Assembly: GCF_017591435.1 (NCBI RefSeq)
Contig: NC_059301.1
Location: forward strand, 7,130,060 to 7,194,059
Origin: Portunus trituberculatus
Taxonomy: Eukaryota; Arthropoda; Malacostraca; Decapoda; Portunidae
DNA length: 64,000 nt
Direction of reading: 5' to 3'
Shown here: positions 53,398 through 63,169 of the stretch, one piece after another
How positions within the stretch are numbered: the first letter of the stretch is position 1
Layout: every line of letters begins with the position of its first letter
Notes under the pieces: generated by a model
Told to the model about the DNA's origin: nothing
Database searches by the model: none
What the model saw: only the letters and a program-made list of their open reading frames with translations
Translations under genes and position numbers: made by a program

Positions 53398-53865
53398 TCA
53401 TATACTTCTTCCCATTTTTACCTTTTCTATTGCCTCCCTTATATTTAGTTTTCCATTTATGAATTTGTAAAACATTTTTGGGTCACTATCACAGTTTTCC
53501 ACCACCCTCTGTTCATATTCCTTCTGTGCTGTTCTCCTTACTTCAACATATCTATTCCTTGCTGTTTTGTAAACTTCTCTTGATAATACATCACTGTTTT
53601 TCTTAAGTTTCTTCCATGCCTTTTCTTTGTTCTTTTTTGCTTCTTCACAATTTCTATTAAACCACTGTTTATTATTTAAAGTCCTCTTTCTGTAATATGG
53701 CACAAACTTTTTCACAGCAGAGTTATACAAATCCATAAATTTATCGTATTTCAATTGCATATCCCTTTCCTGGTATACCACGGACCAGTCAATTTCATTA
53801 AAGAACTCCCTTATATGGTTATAATTTGCCCTAATATAATTTAATTTTTCCTCCCTGCGTTCCAC
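53398..53865 (-). CDS. LINE endonuclease-RT linker frame
   Basis: 155 codons, basic and helical (YNSAVKKFVPYYRKRTLNNK, QWFNRNCEEAKKNKEKAWKK, PKMFYKFINGKLNIRE), the usual linker of jockey/CR1-type ORF2. It is separated from the endonuclease frame by a stop or shift at about 53870. Confidence 0.8.
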   Translation of the reverse strand: MERREEKLNYIRANYNHIREFFNEIDWSVVYQERDMQLKYDKFMDLYNSAVKKFVPYYRKRTLNNKQWFNRNCEEAKKNKEKAWKKLKKNSDVLSREVYKTARNRYVEVRRTAQKEYEQRVVENCDSDPKMFYKFINGKLNIREAIEKVKMGRSI

Positions 53866-53879
53866 AATCTTATTTGTGC

Positions 53880-55052
53880 TTAATTCGTATCCAGCTCAAA
53901 GCTTAGGACATCATGATCGCTTCTCCCCAAGGGACATTTATGTTCAATTTCCTCTTTTAGAGATGCCCTGGTAAATACCAAATCCAACCTTGCTGCAACA
54001 TCTTGTCCCCTGCACCTTGTTGGTGATCTCACCCACTGTGTCATCAAGTTATTTGTTGCTACCTTTAACAATTCCTCTGCCCACTCACCACCGTTCACCA
54101 CTTCGTAGTCTTCCCACACTATTTCTTTACAATTAAAGTCTCCAACTATCATCACTCTATCCTTTCTGATGAGTTCTTGCTTCATTCTGTCTAGAGTATT
54201 TCTCATCACCATTTGGTACTGTTCATATTCCCAAGCACTGGTTCTGGGTGGTATGTATACTGTTATAATATTAATGTCCCTCTTGCCATCTGTTATAAGC
54301 ATACTTATCACTTCCTCATTTCTCTTACTATAGTTCACCTCCTTCACTATCAGATCTTCCTTAGTAAGAACCATTATACCACCACCTCCTTTATTTTTTC
54401 TATCATTTCTCCATACTTTGTAGTGTTTTACAACAAACCAGTCTAGCTTTATTTCGGGCCTTAGCTTTGTTTCCACTACACACATTATGTCCGGTTCGTT
54501 ATTTCTTAGGTAATCCATACATTCTAGCCTCTTAGACAGAAATCCATCTATATTCATGTAAGTCACTTGTATTCCATTCCTAGTCTCTTTCTTCCATGTA
54601 ATGTCTATTCCGTCTGTTTTATCCACCACTTCTTTAGCCTCCCATTTCTCATCCTCCAAAAACTTGGTCTTTTCCTCCTCTGTTCTTTCGTCATTCCTCT
54701 CTTTCACTTCAGTTACAAGCTCTTTCATTTTCATTCGCTCATCCTGTGACATATTTCTTCTTATGTAAATTGTTTTGGTTTCCTCAGAGTCCTTAAGTTT
54801 CCAAGCCCTCCTCAACAAGGCCTCAGCTGCCACCTGAGACTTTAATTTCAATTTTAATGGTCTATTCTTGCCTTCCTCAAAAGCTCCCAATCTCACACTT
54901 TCTTCTACCTCAGCATATAGGTCCTCTTCCTCCACAGAGATCTTATTCAGTAAAGACTTAATCCTGTCATTTTCCTTATTCCTCCTATCCTGCCAGTTTC
55001 TGTTAGTTTCCTCCTCAATCCTGTTATGATCACACATTTTTCTTTTCAGCAA
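53880..55052 (-). CDS. LINE endonuclease frame (ORF1 end plus APE-type endonuclease)
   Basis: 390 codons. The first 150 residues are charged (RPLKLKLKSQVAAEALLRRA is an RNA-binding-like segment of ORF1). From VTYMNIDGFLSKRLECMDYL the APE-like endonuclease begins: NEPDIMCVVETKLRPE (catalytic Glu), GGGGIMVLTK, TVYIPPRTSAWEYEQY, VMIVGDFNCKEIVWED (GDFN) and LGRSDHDVLSFEL (SDH). All key endonuclease motifs are present. It ends TN-stop just before the linker frame. Confidence 0.88.
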   Translation of the reverse strand: MLKRKMCDHNRIEEETNRNWQDRRNKENDRIKSLLNKISVEEEDLYAEVEESVRLGAFEEGKNRPLKLKLKSQVAAEALLRRAWKLKDSEETKTIYIRRNMSQDERMKMKELVTEVKERNDERTEEEKTKFLEDEKWEAKEVVDKTDGIDITWKKETRNGIQVTYMNIDGFLSKRLECMDYLRNNEPDIMCVVETKLRPEIKLDWFVVKHYKVWRNDRKNKGGGGIMVLTKEDLIVKEVNYSKRNEEVISMLITDGKRDINIITVYIPPRTSAWEYEQYQMVMRNTLDRMKQELIRKDRVMIVGDFNCKEIVWEDYEVVNGGEWAEELLKVATNNLMTQWVRSPTRCRGQDVAARLDLVFTRASLKEEIEHKCPLGRSDHDVLSFELDTN

Positions 55053-55599
55053 TATCTCTCACCACATACTCATTTTCCTTTAGTGCCTTTACCATTTCAC
55101 TCTGCGTAATCACTTTATTTTCCTCTTCCTGCTTTTTCACTATCTCCCTAAAGGACCTTTGTACCTCCTGATGTTCATGGTTCACTTCTTTCATCCTGGC
55201 ATCAATTAGATTAAGGCATTCCTCCTTCCTCAAGTCCCCTTCGGATATTTTCATCTCCATTTCTAGGAGTTTAGCCTTCATCTCTTCACATTGTTTCCTT
55301 AGTTGTTGGTTTTCTTTCTCCATCTCTACTTTTTCCTTCAATAGCTCTTTATTCGCTATCGTTAACAAATAGATCTCTTTTTTGAACGAATCATTCTCGG
55401 CTATAACTCTATCCAGTTTTTCTTCTATGGACAAAATGTTTAGGAACTTACTTTCCAGTGCCTGGATTCTTGCATCCATATCTAATTTCTCCAGTCCTCT
55501 TGGAGTAGTTACAAAACCTTCAAAATCCTTGGGTTGCCTAGGGGTAGCCGCCATGTTTGTTATCGTCAGCTGATTACGGCCAAAACAATCACCGCCCAC
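55030..55599 (-). CDS. LINE ORF1, coiled-coil protein
   Basis: A 189-codon frame. The likely start is MAATPRQPKDFEGFVTTPRG, 15 codons in. A long Leu/Lys/Glu heptad region follows (IEEKLDRVIAENDSFKKEIY, ANKELLKEKVEMEKENQQL), as in trimeric coiled-coil ORF1 proteins. No zinc knuckle or RRM is recognised. The frame ends KNEYVVRDIAEKK-type sequence and overlaps the next frame by about 23 bases, so ORF2 or the second half of ORF1 may start by reinitiation or the overlap may reflect a frameshift. Confidence 0.75.
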   Translation of the reverse strand: MGGDCFGRNQLTITNMAATPRQPKDFEGFVTTPRGLEKLDMDARIQALESKFLNILSIEEKLDRVIAENDSFKKEIYLLTIANKELLKEKVEMEKENQQLRKQCEEMKAKLLEMEMKISEGDLRKEECLNLIDARMKEVNHEHQEVQRSFREIVKKQEEENKVITQSEMVKALKENEYVVRDIAEKKNV

Positions 55600-55770
55600 A
55601 CTCTCCTCTCAGGGACCACTCTCCATATCCCTCACTTTCAACACTATGCGACAGTAGGACATCAACAGGACACTAACTCAGAGGTACCCGGGCCCTGTAA
55701 CACCATAGGTATTTTCACTTCTTCCCGTCCGCAGCTGGAGACGAGCCGTCCTCTCTCAGCGACGGTGACG

Positions 55771-56500
55771 CGGTGTGTGTGTGTGTGTATGTGTGTGTAA
55801 ACTTATAAGATCCCTCACCTTAAAACATTCCATCCTTACTTATATCCCTTTACACAATCAGTTTTGTTGTCACCTGTACTTTCCCTGGCAATGTAACACA
55901 TTCTTTCTTCTTTTTAAAGACTCTAAAATTGCAAATTTTATTGGACCAGTTCTGGCCTGTGCAGTCCTGGTCTGGACCAGTTCAGAGGGTATTGTGATCT
56001 TATTATTAAAGGTACTTGTGAACTCACTCAACATCTTTTGTGTCTGACGACTCAAGGGGATGGTCACAACCTGCCCTCTATAGACAACTCTCCTCCTTCA
56101 CACTAAACTACATGCACTTACTACATACATACACCCTTCACTGGGAAAAAAAAAAAAAAAAAAAAAATAGAAAAAAAAAAAAAAAAAGACAACTCCAACA
56201 CCAGCCTTGGAATCCTCTTCTGAGGAGGGGACCATAAATGTCTCCAGGTCAGACCCCTCAGTATTGAGCATGTCATGACACTCCTCTCAACTTTTTCTTC
56301 ATTAACTTCTGCAACATTTGCAGTCTTAGATCTAATTTTGAATCTGTAGAACACCACCTCTCCTCCACTTAATTTCATCTTCTTTCCTTCACCATAACAC
56401 AGATGTCTGAGGCAAAGGACATCAGCCGCTTTCCTGCTCCCTCCTACTTTCTTTATTTCTGTATTCTCATTTTTGTTCCTAAGCTGGATGTTGTGTCTAT
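55771..56500. other. (GT)n and unassigned sequence
   Basis: GT repeat at 55773-55798, then sequence with an A-rich run (56143-56188) and no recognised gene until the plus-strand LINE. Confidence 0.5.
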
Positions 56501-57467
56501 GTGCACAATGGCTTGACTTGGTCTCATGCTCACGCTCTTGAATCTTCTGAGTTTTCCATCATCTGGCTATGACTCAAAAGTCACTCTCTGGCTTAATTTA
56601 TCTGTGCTTCTCCTTTAACTAGAAGAAATTCTTTGACTATTTAACCTCTAAATTACCTCTTTATCCCTTCACAGAGATCTACATCCTTGGAGATTTCAGT
56701 GTTCACCACCAGTTTTAGCTTTCCTCTCCCTTCACTGACCATCCTGGTGAACTAGCCTTCAACTTAATTATCCTCCATGACCTAGAGCAACTGATGCAAC
56801 ACCCTATTCCTGATTGTCTAAGAGATATGCCCAACATTCTTGACCTTTTCCTTATCTCAAATTCTTCTGCTTAAGCTGTTGCCCTAACTTCTCCATTGAG
56901 CTCCTACAATCACAACCTCATATCTGTATCTTGTTCTTCGAGTATTTCTCCAATCCCTCCTCAGGATCCTTCAACGAGGAAATGCCTCTAATGTTTCACC
57001 TTTGCCTGTTGGGGGGACCTGAGGAGGTACAATGCTGTTTTTCCCTGGAATAATTAGGGTTTCCTTGTCAGAGACCCATCTGTGCTGAACGCATAACAGA
57101 GGTGATAGTGTCTGGCATGAAGGTGTACATTCCTCACTCCTTTTCTCAATCTAAACATTCCAAATCTTTGTTTAACACAGCCTGTTCTTGCACTATATTT
57201 GATTGAAAGATTACCCACAAAATGTATTTGAGCCTTCCATAACCTGAATCTCATGGACTTTATATTTCTGACTGGAATCATGACAAGTTTGTTCTTCAAC
57301 TTGCCATACACTCCTTCATTAATAGAAAATGTCAAAATCTTTTGAAATCCAACTCCCCTTGAGACTTATGGCATCTGGCCAAAAACATCTCCAATAACTT
57401 TACTTCTTCATCTTTCCCTCCTTTATTTCATCCTGATGGCACCACTGCCATCAGATCTGTCTCTTAA

Positions 57468-57719
57468 CCCCTTCAATACAGTGATGCCTATGTAGGCGTC
57501 ATGAAGCCCCAGTAGCATATACGTAGGCGTCATATTTCTTTTCTGAGCTTTCTTCAGTTCAGTTGTCCCGTATAGTGTGTTGGATACCAACTACACACGC
57601 CGTATGCTGTCTTTGAAATCCTAGTGCTCCTCCCACCATCCTTGTCTCCACCAATCACTAAAGATAAGCTACATGCATCCCACCTTGTGTCTAAAATTAC
57701 CCAATGGCATAGACTGTTC

Positions 57720-57801
<82 letters not shown>

Positions 57802-57871
57802 CTTCCCTCCCTCCCCTCTTCCTCTCGAAGATAAGCTACATCGTCCCGCTTGTCTAAAATATTAGCAAATG

Positions 57872-57911
<40 letters not shown>

Positions 57912-58084
57912 AAGAGAGAAGCATCCACTTTCCTCTTGAGGCGATATAGTGACTAAAAAATAGCAGCATAATACACAACGACGACAAGTATGACAAACTT
58001 GCACGAGTTTCCCGCGCTCGGGCGTGCGGCACTACCACCCGTATATCATACAGGTGGGCTTTTTTAACATCTGGCGCGAAGGGG
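57468..58084 (+). mobile_element. TTAA MITE with CCCCTTCA ends, 617 bases
   Basis: TTAA at 57464-57467 and 58085-58088; ends CCCCTTCAATACAGTG and GGCGCGAAGGGG are inverted over the first bases. It contains (CT)n tracts at 57722-57799 and 57877-57909. Removal rejoins the LINE reading (ISSVS-type into AELFSQ-type sequence). Confidence 0.85.
57722..57799 (+). repeat. (CT)n microsatellite
   Basis: Pure CT repeat inside the TTAA MITE. Confidence 0.97.
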
Positions 58085-58439
58085 TTAAGCTGAACTCTTC
58101 TCTCACACCTTTGCCAATAACTCTATTTTGGATGATTCTGGATTTGTTCTTCACTCTGACTACTTCATGCCTTCAATTGAAATTCTTCACAATGATGTTT
58201 TCCATGCCCTAACTGGCCTAAACCCTTGGAAGACTTATGGACCTGATGGGATTCCTTCTATTGTTCTCAAAAACTGCACCTCCATGCTTGTAACTGCCTG
58301 GCCAAACTCTTCCAACTCTGTCTACCAACTTCCACCTTTCCTTCTTGCTGGAAGTTTGCCTACATTCACTTAAAAAGACTGACCATTCCAATCCATCAAA
58401 CTACTGTCCATTAGCTTTAATGTCTTGCTTGTCTAAAGT

Positions 58440-58923
58440 TTTTGACCACATATTCAAGATAACGACAGCCTTTACCAAGAGTTGTGAAAATTCTGATTAG
58501 TGCAGTTGCCATTGGTGGTCACCAACACCACAATGAACCCAATCTCAGTAAAGACCTTCAACATTTCATGAAAATGTCCTTGATGTCCTGGATCTTGATG
58601 TGTGGCACAGGTGATGTTGTTATCATGTCCTCGTACCTAAGAAAAATAGTGATTTAAAAAAAAGCCAGATAAACTACATAAGCAAATCACTTTGATGATG
58701 TGTGCAGTATTTTGATTTATGTAACTATTATCTTTTGGAAAATAAAAAAAAATTTTTACCAATTTACATTTTAAGTCTTATATGCCTGCTATTGAGGAGA
58801 TGTGGGTACAGAAGATGGTGTGACTCCATCTGTGCTGTCACCATACATCTGGCCCTTGGAAAGTTCAACAGCTTTAGCAGTATATACTGTACCTGTTAAA
58901 AACAAACTTGTAATAATTACTTA
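58440..58923 (-). pseudogene. Left arm of an inverted duplication, P-element-like fragment
   Basis: Inverted copy of 61501-61985 (the same sequence in the other direction). On the minus strand it reads like 61501-61985, described there. It abuts the TA and CAGTAAGCCCCTGCACTTGG end of the element at 58924, as the right arm does. Confidence 0.6.
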
Positions 58924-60480
58924 CAGTAAGCCCCTGCACTTGGCAAATTAATTACAGTAATCACCTGTGTATCCGGATTATAGCCGCCAAGGCCCTGGCG
59001 GATATGTGAAATATCTGGATACGCTGAATTTCCTCTCCCAACCCTTTATAAATTGAGAAAAGAAAATGTACATAATCCAAATGGGTAAGAATACAATGAA
59101 TGAAAGCACATTAAATGTATAATCTGGAACAAGAAATGGTACATAAGCAGTATAAGGGATGGTGGGATGTACACTCGACAGTAAGGGCGGCGTCACACTA
59201 GTACTTTTCTATCAACTTTCTTTGTCACGTTTGTCAACTGTAAACAAAAATGGCTGCCCCTTCACCTCCAACCTGCCGCTGCTATTTTTTCGTTGCTATT
59301 TTTGGCCTTTAATGCTTTTTATGAGAAACTCTTCAGACAGCTTTGTCCACTCATAAATGACAGAGCAGCTCATCTTGGCCATTTGCTACTTGGAAGTTCT
59401 GCCTTGGAGTGTCTCACAGAGAAATGTAAACAAACAACTGAACCACTTTTCGCTGCTAGGCTGGAACAAAATATATATATACTCGTACATATATATATAC
59501 AAATATATTTACATCTACTTATCAAGATTTTATTAACTTGACTTTATAGGATCATTCCAATTAGCAAGAAAATAAATTTTATTATATAAGAGTTAGTTAG
59601 AAACCATAGATCTTAATTTGACTAAAAATTGATGCTACAGGAAAACAGTGTGTTCTGTCTGGCTCAAGACAACGGAAAGTGTTGACAGAACAGTAAAAAA
59701 AAACAGTGGAAATCATTGAAGACAACGGAAAAAGTGCGAGTGTGACGCTGCCTTAAGTGCTGCTGCCTAACAGGATCGTAGGATCACTCACGCAGTGTGT
59801 CTGAATATGCTTTGGGGGAGCTCTGGATAGTAGCGAATTCTGGATAGTGGCGATCCAGATACGCAGGTCTGGCGAAACTACTGCCAAATGTGAATTTCTC
59901 CAAGCACGAGTTCTTTATACTATATAAATTGCCCAAAAAATACTTCAATCAGTCTTTGGTCATTGCCAAAGTCCCTCTTTTGACCCCTAAAATACCATCT
60001 TTCAAGTTGAAATAAAGTGTTTTGCCTTCACATATTATAAGACATGTACAAAACAGACCAATAAACAATAAATGAAGCTAATAAGACATGATGTAAAGGC
60101 TGTAACTCCCGTTTTTCCATCCATTTCCCTCACTCACTTTCGTCCTTGCCGCCACCACCATTGTCCTTACCCCCATCCAGTACCACCTGTTGTGCTGGTA
60201 GAGGCCATGTTGGCAGTAAATCACCAGAATTTGTTCCCACACTAGCAGAAAAGAGGGTAGCTCAAACAAAATGGCTGAAAGGGACTCTCACACTGCGTTC
60301 TGATAGGTTTAGAGAGAGGTCTGATGTCACCGGGGAGCCGCATGGTTTGCCGTGCGGCCGCCAGGGGACTGCCAAGTTTGAAATCAAATCACCAAGCGTG
60401 CACTCAGTGGTCCGTGGCCACCCTACCGCCAAAAAGTGAATTTCGCCAAACTGAGATTCGCCAAGTGTGAGGGCTTACTG
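58924..60480 (+). mobile_element. TA-target element with CAGTAAGCCC ends, interrupted
   Basis: CAGTAAGCCCCTGCACTTGG (left) and CCAAGTGTGAGGGCTTACTG (right) are inverted, TA outside at 58922-58923 and 60481-60482. Another MITE (58955-59871) is inserted near its left end. The interior shows no transposase. Confidence 0.75.
58955..59871 (+). mobile_element. Tigger-type MITE nested near the left end of 58924-60480
   Basis: Left end CAGTAATCACCTGTGTATCC and right end, reverse complement, CAGACCTGCGTATCTGGATC share the CCTGYGTATC core. The unoccupied sequence is visible in the right arm of the inverted duplication near 61470-61480 (CCAGACTAATTAATTTGCC). Confidence 0.65.
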
Positions 60481-60482
60481 TA

Positions 60483-61244
60483 CATGTTTAATCAATGTTC
60501 TTGGCAATCGGTATTTGATTTAGTTGTTGATTACACACCTCATCTATTGTCAAATTGACCAGCTTCTCCCTGGAGTTAAGTTTGGTGACCCTCAACCCGT
60601 AAGAGGTCAGCAATGATTTACCTCCCCAATACTCGTCCAGGTCACCAAGAATTCCATTTTCCTAGTCCGAAGCTGTATGGCAAATTTCACAATTCAGGTT
60701 TATTGATGCTGCGAAATAAGACTGACCCCCAGAGGCTGACCTCTGCCCTCAGTATTAAGGAAGGCTTGGAGGCTGGTATCGTAAAGTACCTGCAGTTGAC
60801 CCGTAAGAAGTCTACCACGTACATGTACGTGGAGTCTTTGCTTATTAACTGTGGTCAATCACGTACAAGTACGTTCGCCCCTTTCTCGCTTTCTACACGT
60901 TTGAAATTCCCTCCAGCTTCAGTATTTATGTTCTTTGAAGTGTCTAGTATATATCAGCACAGTTTCCTGCCATTCAGACATGGGTTAGTCACCCCGCTTT
61001 CCCACCCCTCCCTGCCGCCTCGCCTTGACGCAACCAAAAAAATGGAACGACACTTGGTATTACTGTCATGAGTGTGATGTAGCTTTATGCATTGAACCTT
61101 GTTTTGAAGAATATCACAACCTACTGCAATACTGAAAAGCTTAGATACTGAAAGAAAAAATAATAAACAATATCTTGTGGTAAGGACGAAACTGGGCGAG
61201 GAAAACGGGTGAAAAGATGGGAGTGACAGCCTTTATTTATTTAT
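60483..61244. other. Spacer of the inverted duplication, no gene assigned
   Basis: It contains an open frame of 152 codons at 60613-61071 without recognisable domains, and an 18-base perfect palindrome CCACGTACATGTACGTGG at about 60818-60835. Origin unknown. Confidence 0.4.
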
Positions 61245-61500
61245 ATCATGTCTTATTAGCTTTATTTATTGTTTATTGATCCATTTTGTACATGTGTTAT
61301 AATATGTGAAGGCAAAAGATTTTATTTCAACTCGAAAGATGGTATTTTAGGGGTCAAAAGAGGGACTTCTGCAATGACCAAAGACTGATTGAAGCATTTT
61401 TAAGCAATTTATATGGTATAAAGAACTCGTGTTTGGTGAAATTCACATTTGGCAGTAGTTTTGCCAGACTAATTAATTTGCCAAGTGCGGGGGCTTACTG
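61245..61500 (-). repeat. Inverted copy of 59872-60090 plus element end
   Basis: TGTCTTATTAGCTTTATTTA to GCGGGGGCTTACTG is the inverse of the left portion of the element at 58924 without the nested MITE. Confidence 0.8.
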
Positions 61501-61985
61501 TAAGTAATTATTACAAGTTTGTTTTTAACAGGTACAGTATATACTGCTAAAGCTATTGAGCTTTCCAAGGGCCAGGTGTATGGTGACAGCACAGATGGAG
61601 TCACACCATCTTCTGTACCCACACCTCCTCAATAGCAGGCACATAAGACTTAAAATGTAAATTGGTAAAAATTTTATTTTTATTTTCCAAAAGATAATAG
61701 TTACATAAATCAAAATACTGCACACATCATCAAAGTGATTTGCTTATGTAGTTTATCTGGCTTTTTTTTAAATCACTATTTTTCTTAGGTACGAGGACAT
61801 GATAACAACATCACCTGTGCCACACATCAAGATCCAGGACATCAAGGACATTTTCATGAAATGTTGAAGGTCTTTACTGAGATTGGGTTCATTGTGGTGT
61901 TGGTGACCACCAATGGCAACTGCACTAATCAGAATTTTCACAACTCTCTTGGTAAAGGCAGTCGTTATCTTGAATATTTGGTCAA
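61501..61985 (+). pseudogene. Right arm of the inverted duplication, possible P-element-like transposase pieces
   Basis: Two exon-like blocks preceded by acceptors: TTTTTAACAG then VYTAKAIELSKGQVYGDSTD, and TTTTTCTTAG then YEDMITTSPVPHIKIQDIKD. A frame change leads to TEIGFIVVLVTTNGNC and GKGSRYLEYLVNPIQ. The IGF-hydrophobic strand followed by a polar NGNC-type turn resembles the middle of P-element/THAP9 transposases, but the match is weak. The same sequence is present inverted at 58440-58923. Confidence 0.4.
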
Positions 61986-62249
61986 TCCCATACAGCTCTG
62001 ACGCAGATGCCTAAATGTACACTATGTACAATACCGTGAACCTTTTTTAAGAATGTGTAAAACAACCTCAAGAACAAGAAGCTGCTACTCTGCCCATCAT
62101 TCTCTGATGGAGAGGTATTGTGACTATATCTTTTGTTGTATTTTTAGTATTGCACGTTAAATGTCTACCACAATACAGTGGAGACTAAATACTCAAACGT
62201 CTTAATAGTCAAACTTTTCAATACTTGAGCACAAGAGTTTGATTTAACA
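61986..62249. other. No gene recognised
   Basis: Short AT-rich segment. CAGTGGAGACTAAATACTC near 62176 resembles another Tigger-type end. Confidence 0.4.
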
Positions 62250-63167
62250 CAGGCAACCACTGCTTAGCGAATGGGTTACGTTCCTAAAAAACGTTCGTTG
62301 TGCAAATTTTCGTTAAGCGAACCAATTATAACAAGTTTAACCCCTGACTTGAAGTTCCATTGAGAGTAAACAAAGAGAGAGTGTATCATAGTACAGTAAA
62401 ACATTTAATGAAAGCAAAAATTATGAAGTTAAACATTTAAGCAGTTTAATTTAAGACTAAGTCATTATAATGTACACTAATGTATGTATGTAAGTAACTT
62501 TATAATGTTGATGATCTTGAATTTATGAAGGGAAGGAGAGTGGAACAGGAAAGACACTAGCCAGCAACCTGTGGAATGCAAACAAAAGGGACATCATTGT
62601 ACCACATACAAAACTTATGTACCACATTTCCACAAGGCTTTCCATTTCATCCATTGCAGGGTCATGAGTTCGGGTGGTTCTTTTAGCTTGCAAGGAAGAT
62701 ACGGTCTCACCAGCCTTCTTAATAGAGTCTGCTAACCTGAAAATAGTAGAGACAGTAGATGGAGTCAAGCCATGGCGGCGAGCAATGCTATTAGTTTTCT
62801 TAGTCTCTCTCGTGTCTGTGAATAATATCCAGCTTCACTTTGTGAGTTAAGAGACTTCCTGGTCTTCTTAGCAATGCTAGGCGACATAGTAGGGCTGGTT
62901 GCAGGGCGTTTTGGTGGCATGTTGAGCATGAGATGATGAGCTGGTGCTTGACCCTGGTGCGCGTGTTGTCCACGAGAGGCGATTGTGTATTCAAAAGCCT
63001 GTCAGCTTGCGTGATACGGCGAGGCTTTCAAACTTGGAAAAAATTACCTGGATAAAATTTTGTTAAAGCGAGTTTGGTGTTCATTATACGAGCAGATGGT
63101 AGTAAAAGGAAATGTTCGTTGTTATGAAATTTTGTTAAGTGAACGTTCGTTAAGCGGGGATTGCATG
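62250..63167 (-). mobile_element. Tigger element, head-to-head with the next copy
   Basis: Ends CAGGCAACCACTGCTTAGCG and CGTTAAGCGGGGATTGCATG are inverted. The minus strand holds a degraded transposase start: RPGSLLTHKVKLDIIHRHER (62994-62800) and TPSTVSTIFRLADSIKKAGE, SSLQAKRTTRTHD, MESLVEMWYISFVCG (62768-62523). No DDE domain. It carries the empty TTAA site filled by a piggyBac in the copy at 21122. Confidence 0.85.
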
Positions 63168-63169
63168 TA

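Larger units (their letters stand above)
51738..55770 (-). mobile_element. Near-complete FADD LINE (jockey/CR1-like), about 4.0 kb
   Basis: It contains a 5' UTR starting at a (GT)n tract, a coiled-coil ORF1, an endonuclease frame, linker, RT and C-terminal region, and the family 3' end (TTTACCTATTTGTGTATTAC on the plus strand). The coding part is broken by only a few frameshifts, so this is the best reference copy of the family in the window. Confidence 0.9.
56500..58440 (+). mobile_element. Second LINE class, endonuclease and RT start, decayed
   Basis: Plus frames: EIYILGDFSVHHQF (GDFx endonuclease motif), [45 protein letters not shown] (SDHN-like). After the TTAA MITE come NDVFHALTGLNPWKTYGPDG and IPSIVLKNC (RT start). 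Same class as the nested LINE at 25941-26755. It breaks at about 58440 where the inverted duplication begins. Confidence 0.8.

Noticed and set aside
60613..61071. 152-codon plus frame as a gene
   Set aside because: No domain, no splice or start context, and it lies in the spacer of an inverted duplication of transposon sequence.
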